Below, piece after piece: positions 26,166 through 33,694 of a DNA stretch of 64,000 bases. The stretch is from Kushneria konosiri. GTDB taxonomy: Bacteria > Pseudomonadota > Gammaproteobacteria > Pseudomonadales > Halomonadaceae. A program made the position numbers and the translations under genes. The notes below the pieces were generated by a model. It had not been told where the DNA came from. It did no database searches and worked only from the letters and a program-made list of their open reading frames with translations. The stretch is from assembly GCF_002155145.1 (NCBI RefSeq), contig NZ_CP021323.1, forward strand, positions 2,604,001 to 2,668,000, in the 5' to 3' direction. Each line of letters begins with the position of its first letter. Position 1 is the first letter of the stretch.

Positions 26166-26786
26166 ATGGGTAAGATAGCCAGAATTTACATGAGAGTAAG
26201 TGATGAATCACAAAGCCTTGAACGCCAAGAACGGTTGATTACTGATGCTCAAGAAGCTGGCTACTACATTGCTGCTATCTATCGCGAAAAGGCCTCGGGT
26301 GCTAGAGCTGATCGTCCAGAGCTACAGCGCATGATTTCTGATTTGCAATCAGGCGATCTTGTGATCGCGGAAAGGATTGACCGCATTAGCCGACTGCCTC
26401 TACCACAAGCTCAAGCTCTGATAGATGTTATCCACGCAAAAGGCGCCCGGTTATCAATTCCTGGTATTTTAGACTTCTCAGACTTGGTGGCGGAATCGGA
26501 AGGAATAACAAAGATCGTCCTTGAGTCAGTGCAGGAAATGCTATTGAAGCTGGCTTTGCAGATGGCTAGAGATGATTATGAAGAGCGGCGTAGGCGGCAG
26601 CTTGAAGGCATTTCGCTGGCTAAAAAAAAGGGGCTTTTTACGGGGAGGCGCCCTGATAAAGTGCTTCACGAGCGTATCAGAACACTGCGCTCAGCCAATT
26701 TTTCCATTGCAGAAACTGCTCGTATAGCTGGGTGTAGTGAAGCGTCGGTCAAGCGGGTTTGGTCAAAGCACAAGAATAGCCATTGA
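26166..26786 (+). CDS. Serine recombinase (resolvase/invertase family)
   Basis: A 206-residue serine recombinase. The catalytic Ser12 is in IYMRVSDESQ; the conserved Arg residues in SGARADRPEL and ERIDRISRLPL follow, then the long E helix and a C-terminal helix-turn-helix (FSIAETARIAGCSEASVKRVW). Such enzymes resolve plasmid multimers or invert segments. It starts 6 bases after MobC. No res-type repeats were identified with confidence. Confidence 0.88.
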   Translation: MGKIARIYMRVSDESQSLERQERLITDAQEAGYYIAAIYREKASGARADRPELQRMISDLQSGDLVIAERIDRISRLPLPQAQALIDVIHAKGARLSIPGILDFSDLVAESEGITKIVLESVQEMLLKLALQMARDDYEERRRRQLEGISLAKKKGLFTGRRPDKVLHERIRTLRSANFSIAETARIAGCSEASVKRVWSKHKNSH

Positions 26787-27033
26787 CTGTCTTGTCTATA
26801 CCATCACGCCGTTCGTTTTGTGAGGCCTTGCCTATACGTTGTTTTCACAGGATCTGATCGATTTTTGTTAAACGCCGGATGTTCGCGTTCTCTTCGCAAC
26901 TGGCCACCAATAGATAAGACTGTTGTAGATTATCCCTATATAGTGCTCATATCTCTTTTATAAGCCTCTCAACATGATTAACACCCGCAAAATTTATGGG
27001 TTGCTTTGGTTGATGAGAGTTAAAAGTAACCGA

Positions 27034-27050
27034 TAGAACACGGGGTTCTA
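27034..27050. promoter_or_regulatory. Palindrome at the translation start of the DUF2075-S24 gene
   Basis: TAGAACACGGGGTTCTA has 6-bp arms and ends one base before ATG 27052, covering the ribosome-binding region. A protein bound here would block expression. Its link to the S24 domain of the same gene is speculative. Confidence 0.4.
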
Positions 27051-27051
27051 A

Positions 27052-29442
27052 ATGCTGGTCTACAACGCCACCAAGCAGCAGTTCATCGATGATGTTCGAG
27101 CTAACCGGATCGCCGACGCCATTGAGAACGAGGTGGCTCGCAGGCTGAACCGCAACTCGCCCCGTAACGAGATATTGTCTTGGGAAAACTCGCTGCGCTT
27201 CATGATGGGTGTGCTGCTCGACGAGGGCATTCCCGCATCGGCAGGCGTGGCCATCGAGTACAATATTCCTCTGACCAATCGCCGTGTGGATTTCATCCTG
27301 ACCGGCAAGAATCACCAGCGAGATGATTCAGCAATCATCGTGGAGCTGAAGCAGTGGCAGTCCGTCGAGGTGACGAAGAAAGACGCCATTGTGCGTACCC
27401 AGTTGGGAGGTGGGGTGCGTGAGACCAATCATCCGTCGTATCAGGCATGGTCTTATGGTGCCCTGATCGAAGATTACAATGAGACGGTACGTTCGGAGTC
27501 GATCCGCCTGGTGCCCTGCGCCTACCTGCACAACATGAAGCAGGGGGACGCCATCAATGATCCTTTCTATGCCTATCACACCTGCCGAGCGCCTGTATTC
27601 ATCTCACCGGATGCCCTGAAGCTCTCGGAATTTCTAAGCCAGCACATCAAGTACGGCGACAGTGACAACATCATGTATCGCATCGAGCATGGTGTGATCA
27701 AGCCGAGCAAGAACCTGTCAGATGCCCTGGCGTCGATGATGAGTGGTAACGCCGAGTTTCTGATGATCGACGAGCAGAAGCTGGTATATGAAACCGCGAT
27801 TGATATGGCACATCGTGCGGCCAATAGTGGCAAGCAGTGTCTGATCGTTAAAGGCGGGCCGGGCACCGGCAAATCGGTGGTGGCCATCAACCTGCTGGTG
27901 GAGCTGACGAAGCGCGAGATGATGACGCAGTATGTGTCGCGCAACTCAGCTCCTCGTGAGGTTTTCAAGAAACGGCTCACCGGCACGCGCAAGAAAACCC
28001 ATATCGATAACCTGTTCAAGGGCTCGGGCAGCTACGTCAACGCCGAGCCGGATACCTTCCATGCACTCATTGTGGACGAGGCGCATCGCCTCAATGAAAA
28101 GTCTGGCATGTATCAGAACCTGGGCGAGAGCCAGATAAAGGAGATCATCGCCGCTTCACGGCTATCGATCTTTTTCATCGATGAGGCGCAGCGTGTAACG
28201 CTGAAGGACGTGGGGACGGTCGAGGAGGTCCGGCGGCGAGCGGCTGAGTGCGGCGCCGATGTACACGAACTTGAGCTGGCCTCGCAGTTTCGTTGCAATG
28301 GCTCGGATGGCTATCTGGCTTGGCTCGATCATGCCCTTCAGATTCGCACCACAGCAAACACCGACCTGGAGGACATCGATTACGACTTTCAGGTGTTCGA
28401 TGACCCGAGTGCCATACGCCGGGCGATTCTCGAAAAGAACCGCAAGGCCAACAAGGCACGTATGGTGGCAGGCTACTGTTGGCCCTGGGCGAGTAAGAAG
28501 GACAAGCACGCCATGGACATCGTGTTCCACGAGTATGGCTTCGCGGCCCAGTGGAACCTCAGTGACGACGGCATGCTATGGGCCATCGCTGACGACTCAG
28601 TTGATCAGGTCGGCTGTATCCATACCTGCCAGGGGCTCGAGTTCGACTACGTCGGTGTCATCATCGGAGAAGACTTCGTAATTCGTGACGGTCGCGTGGT
28701 GACAGACGCGGCTAGGCGGGCAGGGCAGGATCGTTCCGTGCATGGCTACAAGACGATGCTCAAAAATGATCCTGAGTATGCCCGTAGTCAGGCGGATCAG
28801 ATCATCAAGAATACCTACCGCACGCTGATGACGCGGGGACAGAAGGGCTGTTACGTCTATGCCACGGATTCCGAGACCCGAGAATATTTCGCGGCTTATG
28901 CTCGTTCTCAAGAATCTACCGAGCGAGAAGAGGCATCTGAAAATACCGAGACGCTGCATGGCTTGCACCTTCCCACCGTGACGCGCGATGAGGCAGTGCC
29001 CTTCGAGCGCCATGTACCCGTATACGATTTAAGCATCGCCGCCGGCGACTTCAGCGAGATGCAGATCGCCGATGCCGAGTACTGGGTCGAGCTGCCGGAC
29101 TTTATGCGCGCGAGTCCCGACCTGTTCGTCAGCCGGGTAGTGGGGGAGTCGATGAACCGCCGCATTCCCAACGGTGCCTGGTGCCTGTTTCGTGCCAACC
29201 CCGGCGGTACACGTCAAGGGAAGGTCGTCGTGGTGCAACACCGCGCCATTGACGACCCGGACCACGGCGGTAGCTTTACGGTGAAGCTGTACCAGAGTGA
29301 GAAGGTCGAGGAGTACGGCGAGTTCGTGAACCAGCGCATCGTGCTCAAGCCCCAGACCAACGCCTTTGGCTACAAGGACATCGTGCTTGAAGACGAGCTT
29401 GAAGACCTGAAGGTCATCGGCGAATTCCTCTCCGTGTTGTGA
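27052..29442 (+). CDS. DUF2075 helicase/ATPase with nuclease-like N-terminus and S24 peptidase C-terminus
   Basis: A 796-residue fusion. Residues 1-230 hold a restriction-endonuclease-like region (DFILTG, then IVELKQW, a D-ExK arrangement). The DUF2075 superfamily-1 ATPase follows, with Walker A GGPGTGKS at 268-275, DEAH at 342-345 and a late CQGLEFDYVGV motif. The last 120 residues are a LexA-type S24 domain with the dyad Ser700 (VVGESMNRR) and Lys745 (FTVKLYQ). Nuclease plus helicase suggests attack on foreign DNA; the peptidase could release the toxic part by self-cleavage on DNA damage. The next gene encodes a MazG-like enzyme. The S24 fusion to a full DUF2075 protein is unusual. Confidence 0.82.
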   Translation: MLVYNATKQQFIDDVRANRIADAIENEVARRLNRNSPRNEILSWENSLRFMMGVLLDEGIPASAGVAIEYNIPLTNRRVDFILTGKNHQRDDSAIIVELKQWQSVEVTKKDAIVRTQLGGGVRETNHPSYQAWSYGALIEDYNETVRSESIRLVPCAYLHNMKQGDAINDPFYAYHTCRAPVFISPDALKLSEFLSQHIKYGDSDNIMYRIEHGVIKPSKNLSDALASMMSGNAEFLMIDEQKLVYETAIDMAHRAANSGKQCLIVKGGPGTGKSVVAINLLVELTKREMMTQYVSRNSAPREVFKKRLTGTRKKTHIDNLFKGSGSYVNAEPDTFHALIVDEAHRLNEKSGMYQNLGESQIKEIIAASRLSIFFIDEAQRVTLKDVGTVEEVRRRAAECGADVHELELASQFRCNGSDGYLAWLDHALQIRTTANTDLEDIDYDFQVFDDPSAIRRAILEKNRKANKARMVAGYCWPWASKKDKHAMDIVFHEYGFAAQWNLSDDGMLWAIADDSVDQVGCIHTCQGLEFDYVGVIIGEDFVIRDGRVVTDAARRAGQDRSVHGYKTMLKNDPEYARSQADQIIKNTYRTLMTRGQKGCYVYATDSETREYFAAYARSQESTEREEASENTETLHGLHLPTVTRDEAVPFERHVPVYDLSIAAGDFSEMQIADAEYWVELPDFMRASPDLFVSRVVGESMNRRIPNGAWCLFRANPGGTRQGKVVVVQHRAIDDPDHGGSFTVKLYQSEKVEEYGEFVNQRIVLKPQTNAFGYKDIVLEDELEDLKVIGEFLSVL

Positions 29443-29547
29443 GGAACCGGCGGCTTGATAGCCGCCTATGCAGACGCTGACTGGATAGCGAGCGGCAGAG
29501 CAGGCATGCTCACGGCTATTCGATATCTCAAAATCAGGTGACCCTGG

Positions 29548-29904
29548 ATGTCAGATCCGTTCAAACAGCTCCATGACGCCATGGATCAGTTCGCCACCGA
29601 GCGTGACTGGGACCAGTTCCACTCGCCCAAGAATCTTTCCATGGCGCTCACAGTGGAGGCCGCTGAGTTGCAGGAGTGCTTTCAGTGGCTGACCGAGGCG
29701 CAGTCAAAAGAGCTGGATGAACAGCAGCTAGCTGCCGTGCGTGACGAAATTGCCGATGTACAGCTCTACCTGATTCGCCTTGCCGGCAAGCTAAACGTCG
29801 ATATTGAGGCGGCATGCCGAGCGAAAATGGAAAGGAATGCGGAAAAATATCCTGCCGAGCAGGTGAGAGGCAGTGCGAAAAAGTACACGCACTATCAGGA
29901 TTGA
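29548..29904 (+). CDS. MazG-like nucleotide pyrophosphohydrolase
   Basis: A 118-residue all-alpha NTP pyrophosphatase of the MazG/dCTPase (RS21-C6) type, hydrolysing dNTPs to dNMP and PPi. The metal-binding motif EAAELQECFQW (ExxE) and the second acidic pair in VRDEIADVQLYL are intact. It lies 105 bases downstream of the DUF2075-S24 gene on the same strand. This pairing suggests nucleotide depletion or clean-up linked to the helicase; a purely housekeeping role is also possible. Confidence 0.88.
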   Translation: MSDPFKQLHDAMDQFATERDWDQFHSPKNLSMALTVEAAELQECFQWLTEAQSKELDEQQLAAVRDEIADVQLYLIRLAGKLNVDIEAACRAKMERNAEKYPAEQVRGSAKKYTHYQD

Positions 29905-30080
29905 CGTGGTGCATGGGCACATGGCTTCTTCGTTTTCACAGCTTTACTCCGCTTCCCAGGCTTTTGCCCTCTAAACGTTGCGCTGGGGCTGTCCTCAACC
30001 CCAGGCAGCAGTAAAGGTGCGTGCCACATGTTTAAAATTGACATCGAAAGCGGCTTTTTAAGACGGTTTTGTACTTGAAG

Positions 30081-30099
30081 ATAAACCGGTGCGGTTTAT
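30081..30099. promoter_or_regulatory. Inverted repeat upstream of abiEi (candidate autorepressor site)
   Basis: ATAAACCG-GTG-CGGTTTAT is a perfect 8-bp inverted repeat 40 bases before the abiEi start. AbiEi antitoxins are known to repress their own operon through inverted repeats, so this is the likely operator. A third ATAAACC lies just after the start codon. Confidence 0.6.
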
Positions 30100-30138
30100 T
30101 ATTCATGTTGAAAACGGAATTTAAGGTCGCTTTCTCAC

Positions 30139-30915
30139 GTGAAAATAAACCAGCTGTTGCACAAGATCCCTCATGGTGCTGTCGTGACGACTGCCTGGCT
30201 GGCATCTCACGGCGTCACTTCTGATCAGGCACGAAAGCTGGCCAGTGCTGGCTGGCTGCAACGCGTGGGTCATGGCGCCTACTGCCAATCAGGAGAGTCT
30301 CTTGGATGGGAGAGCGCTATTTTCGCGCTTCAGACGAGCAATGACACAGAATTACCATCGCTTTGGCCGGGTGGCCAGACAGCCTTGGCGCTGCAGGGCT
30401 TTGTGCATTACCTGCCCATGGGGGAGCGCACCACGCATCTGTACGGCAATGAGGCCGCCCGATTGCCTCGATGGGTGAGTGACGCCGAGTGGGCAGGGCA
30501 GATGGTGCTCCACTCTGAAAAGGGCCTGCCAGCGCAACTTCCCGGCAGCTTCACGGACTACGCACCGGCCGGAAGGGCCTTCAGCTTACGTGTATCGACC
30601 CCAGAACGAGCAATTCTGGAGTGGATCGCCGTGACGTCGAATGAGCTGCTGTTCAGTAGTGAGCTGGTGGATACCTTCGATGGTCTCAATACGCTGCGTC
30701 CGCGCCGGCTACAGGCATTGCTGGAAGGTTGCCGTTCGGTGAGAACGAAGCGTGCCTTCATGGTATTGGCTCGCCACGCCAGACATGCCTGGTATGGCCG
30801 TCTTGAACTAGGCCAACTGGACTTTGGCAAAGGAAAGCGTCAGCTCTGCCAGAGCGGCAAGCTGGACAGGGAATTTCACGTTACGGTACCAGAGGCGTTC
30901 CTTTATGCCGATTGA
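30139..30915 (+). CDS. abiEi: AbiEi-family antitoxin/repressor
   Basis: A 258-residue AbiEi protein, the antitoxin and autorepressor of type IV abortive-infection systems. The N-terminal winged helix (AVVTTAWLASHGVTSDQARKLASAGWLQRVGHGAY) is followed by the AbiEi_3/4 core (GQTALALQGFVHYLP, STPERAILEWIA, VPEAFLYAD end). The start is GTG 30139. It overlaps the toxin start by 11 bases, as usual. The toxin is broken, so this antitoxin is now an orphan that could still repress or protect against related toxins. Confidence 0.85.
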   Translation: MKINQLLHKIPHGAVVTTAWLASHGVTSDQARKLASAGWLQRVGHGAYCQSGESLGWESAIFALQTSNDTELPSLWPGGQTALALQGFVHYLPMGERTTHLYGNEAARLPRWVSDAEWAGQMVLHSEKGLPAQLPGSFTDYAPAGRAFSLRVSTPERAILEWIAVTSNELLFSSELVDTFDGLNTLRPRRLQALLEGCRSVRTKRAFMVLARHARHAWYGRLELGQLDFGKGKRQLCQSGKLDREFHVTVPEAFLYAD

Positions 30916-31316
30916 CGCTCGCTACCACGAACAGGTCAGGTTGCTGGTCTCGCTGCTGCCATTTCTCAATAACGAGCCGTGTTTTGCCCTCAAGGGGGGT
31001 ACGGCCATCAACCTCTTCGTACAGCCATTACCTCGTCTTTCGGTCGATATCGACCTTGCTTACCTTCCACTAGAGCCCTGTGACGAGGCCCTGCAACGCT
31101 GTCGCGACTGGCCGAGACCTAATGACGGATGAAGATGTTCGCTTTCTTCTGTCCTTCAAGCAGTGGGCCCCTGACTGAGAACTGCTACCTCACACCGGCG
31201 TTGATCAGCTACCGGCCGTGCGTTGAAAGCTCGCCAACATCCAAAAGATGAAGACCGACAAGCAGCGTCAGTTTCTGACGCTGCTAGAGCAGGAACTGGA
31301 CAGCTTTCGAAAGTAA
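30905..31316 (+). pseudogene. abiEii: AbiEii nucleotidyltransferase toxin, broken
   Basis: The first 70 residues match AbiEii toxins, including FALKGGTAINLFV and SVDIDLAY of the nucleotidyltransferase active site. After PLEPCDEALQRC the gene jumps to the C-terminal end of the family (DVRFLLSFKQWAPD, then LPAVR, KLANIQKMK), with the central domain deleted. Two TGA stops, at 31176-31178 and 31224-31226, replace the expected tryptophans of PDW and RWKL. The toxin cannot be made. Confidence 0.8.
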
Positions 31317-31559
31317 CACCTGAATCCCATCAATTTATATTCTTTAGTAGCCTTCTCTTAAGAAACATAAATCGCTATTATTTTACATGCGGTTACGAAA
31401 AGTGTGTGTTGATGTGGCAAGTAGCGAAAATGCCTAATTTCAGTGGGATATCATCAAGGCCTTGACCGCCTAGGGTTAGAAGGGCCTCACAAATGGCGGC
31501 TGCGACTGTGAGCTAGAGGGTTTCTTGGTGTTAGAGCTGACTCGCTACCGTCTCGTCAA

Positions 31560-31750
31560 TCCGAGGGGAGGCGCCTGCGCATGAAAGAGGTCGAGGGTGA
31601 CTACGGCTTCACTCAGGTCCGCGTGGTGGGCTCCGGCATGCCCCTCGACTCGGAGGAGCAGGCCTAGCCGAAATCATTGACTGGCTAAACGACCTGTATA
31701 GCGTCGAGATCAGTGACGACGACAAGCTGCACTTCGTCGACTGCATCTAA
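31560..31750 (+). pseudogene. Remnant resembling the end of a type I restriction subunit
   Basis: Broken frames encode EIIDWLNDLYSVEISDDDKL and HFVDCI, similar to the end of HsdR-type restriction subunits (LNDLFG followed by a TDDDK-like run), preceded by VEGDYGFTQVRVVGSGMPLD. Stops and frame changes interrupt it. The identification rests on short similarity and is uncertain. The preceding stretch 31317-31559 shows no gene. Confidence 0.35.
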
Positions 31751-31785
31751 TGCGACGAAGTGGTGATGGAATTACAGGAGTAGGA

Positions 31786-32313
31786 ATGGCCATCAAAACA
31801 AGGGACTTACGAGCAGCATCTAATCGTTTGGGAAAAATCATTGTAGCTAGATCGCTCAATGAAGCTTTAGCTAAAAAGCAGCAAACGGCCTTTTTATGTC
31901 ATAGTCACAAGGATCATGAGCTAGCTAAAGGTCTTCAAGTTCTAATGAAAGAGAATGGGTGGGACTTGTATATTGACTGGGAAGATAGCGAAATGCCGAG
32001 CACTCCCAATAAAGAAACTGCAAACAAAATTAAAACAAAAATCAAGATTACAGACTGGTTCTTGTTTTTAGCAACAAGCAATTCAACTCAATCCCGTTGG
32101 TGCCCTTGGGAAATTGGCTTTGCAGATTCAGCCAAAAGCTACGAAAAAATATTAATTGTTCCGACGGAAGATGATTCCGGAACTTGGTATGGAAACGAAT
32201 ATCTTCAGCTGTATAGGCAAATGAATGAAGGCAGTCATAAACAGACGAGCAAGGCTGGTTATGCTGTATTTGATGTGGGCGCAGGTTCTGGGACTTGGAT
32301 AAAAAATCTATAA
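31786..32313 (+). CDS. TIR-domain protein 1
   Basis: A 175-residue protein that is essentially one TIR domain with a short helical leader. The first strand TAFLCHSHKDHELAKGL, the DLYIDWEDSEMP loop and the strand FLFLATSNSTQSRW are typical, and the catalytic Glu109 is in WCPWEIGFAD. TIR domains with this glutamate usually cleave NAD+. AGGAG sits 5 bases before ATG 31786. It opens a cluster of TIR and SLOG genes and lies 12 bases before the next TIR-like gene. It resembles the TIR protein at 37374, which closes the cluster. Confidence 0.82.
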   Translation: MAIKTRDLRAASNRLGKIIVARSLNEALAKKQQTAFLCHSHKDHELAKGLQVLMKENGWDLYIDWEDSEMPSTPNKETANKIKTKIKITDWFLFLATSNSTQSRWCPWEIGFADSAKSYEKILIVPTEDDSGTWYGNEYLQLYRQMNEGSHKQTSKAGYAVFDVGAGSGTWIKNL

Positions 32314-32325
32314 GGGAAGCTAAAA

Positions 32326-32811
32326 ATGGCGAAAATTCCTGTTTTTTACAGCTTTCATTTTGACAATGATGTAATGAGAGTCCAACAAATACGTAACATT
32401 GGTAGTATTGAGGGTAATCCACCTACTACTCCAAATGAATGGGAAACACTAAAGCGAACGGGTAAACAAGCTGTTGAAAATTGGATAAGTCAAAACATGA
32501 AGTACAAACGATGTATTATTGTTTTGATTGGCAACGAAACCGCTTCAAGACCGTGGGTAGAGCACGAAATTATAAAAGCATGGAATGATGGGAAAGCTCT
32601 GTTAGGCATTCATATTCATAACCTCAGATGTCCAAGAAATGGGACCAGCAGAAAGGGAAATAATCCGTTTGATTTGATCAAATTCAATGATGGTCAATTA
32701 ATGTCAAGCGTCGTACCTTGTTATGATCCTAATTCCTTGAATGCTTATCAAGATATAGCAAATAATATCTCAAGCTGGATTGATAACGCTATTCGAAATA
32801 AAGCAAATTGA
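32326..32811 (+). CDS. TIR-like protein 2 (Thoeris ThsB/MTH538 type)
   Basis: A 161-residue protein with the MTH538/ThsB TIR-like pattern: KIPVFYSFHFDNDVMRVQQI at the start, AVENWISQNMKYKRCIIVLIGN and the active-site segment PWVEHEIIKAW (Glu81). ThsB proteins of Thoeris sense phage and convert NAD+ to a cyclic ADP-ribose signal. The IHIHNLRCPRNG segment after the strand is also characteristic. It follows TIR protein 1 by 12 bases. Together with the next gene it forms a ThsB pair, as found in several Thoeris loci. ThsA of the canonical SIR2 type is absent. Confidence 0.83.
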   Translation: MAKIPVFYSFHFDNDVMRVQQIRNIGSIEGNPPTTPNEWETLKRTGKQAVENWISQNMKYKRCIIVLIGNETASRPWVEHEIIKAWNDGKALLGIHIHNLRCPRNGTSRKGNNPFDLIKFNDGQLMSSVVPCYDPNSLNAYQDIANNISSWIDNAIRNKAN

Positions 32812-33032
32812 GATAATTGGTTAACGCATTGAAGTAAATATAGAAACAGCATCGATTTGAACACGTTCAGGCATCCTAGTGGTTTTGACGGAGATTACTT
32901 GGGGTATTCTTGACGGCTTATAACTTCCCAGATTTCTGACAGGCTCGCATTACATGACGAGCACTGGCAGCGTATTCCAAGGTGAACTGCTGTCGCTACG
33001 GGGTGAGGATTGTCAACGAACTGGAACACGGA

Positions 33033-33632
33033 ATGACACGAAAAACATTTTTTTCCTTCCATTACCAGAAAGATGTGTGGCGCGCTTGGAATGTCAGGAA
33101 CTGCCTAGTCGTCAGCGAGGATCAAAAGGTAGATGGTTTCTTTGATGGCAGTGTGTTCGAAGCATCAAAGAAAGAAAGCGATGAAGCGCTCAAGACCTTT
33201 CTTCGTCATGGTCTAAAGAATACCTCTGTGACTTGCGTGCTTGCGGGTCAGGACACCGCTGCCAGGCGGTGGGTACGGTATGAAATCGTACGTAGCGTCT
33301 TGAAGGGCAATGGGCTGCTCACTGTCGATATCCATGGCTTAAGAAACAACGCGAAGGAGTTGGGAGTGAAAGGCACAGATCCACTGGCTGAAGTGGGTGT
33401 CTATCTCGTCAACGATAAGATTTATTTCGCGGAGCTCAAGGGCGGTAAATGGGTGAAGTACTCGGACTACACCTCCGCTATTTCAGCCTTTGATTTGTGG
33501 TTTGACGCTCCTACCAGCAACACGGTTATTAAGCTATCCAAACACTGCATGAGATATGACTTCACTGCTCAAAATGGCCGGGAAAACATCGCTGGCTGGA
33601 TCGAAACCGCAGCTGCCTTAGCCGGTCGTTAG
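33033..33632 (+). CDS. TIR-like protein 3 (Thoeris ThsB type, longer)
   Basis: A 199-residue paralogue of the preceding protein: TFFSFHYQKDVWRAWNVRN, LKNTSVTCVLAGQDTAARR and WVRYEIVRS with Glu84 align with the same motifs, and VDIHGLRNNAKELGVKGTDP follows. An insertion and a C-terminal helix make it longer. Internal ATG 33033 is chosen because homology begins there; the frame opens 51 bases earlier. It is separated by 221 bases from protein 2, has higher GC, and lies 62 bases before the SLOG-patatin gene, its probable effector. Confidence 0.83.
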   Translation: MTRKTFFSFHYQKDVWRAWNVRNCLVVSEDQKVDGFFDGSVFEASKKESDEALKTFLRHGLKNTSVTCVLAGQDTAARRWVRYEIVRSVLKGNGLLTVDIHGLRNNAKELGVKGTDPLAEVGVYLVNDKIYFAELKGGKWVKYSDYTSAISAFDLWFDAPTSNTVIKLSKHCMRYDFTAQNGRENIAGWIETAAALAGR

Positions 33633-33694
33633 AAATACGAGACGAGGCGTACTAGCTGGCAGAAACCGACATTTCAGATCACTAGGTATTACAC

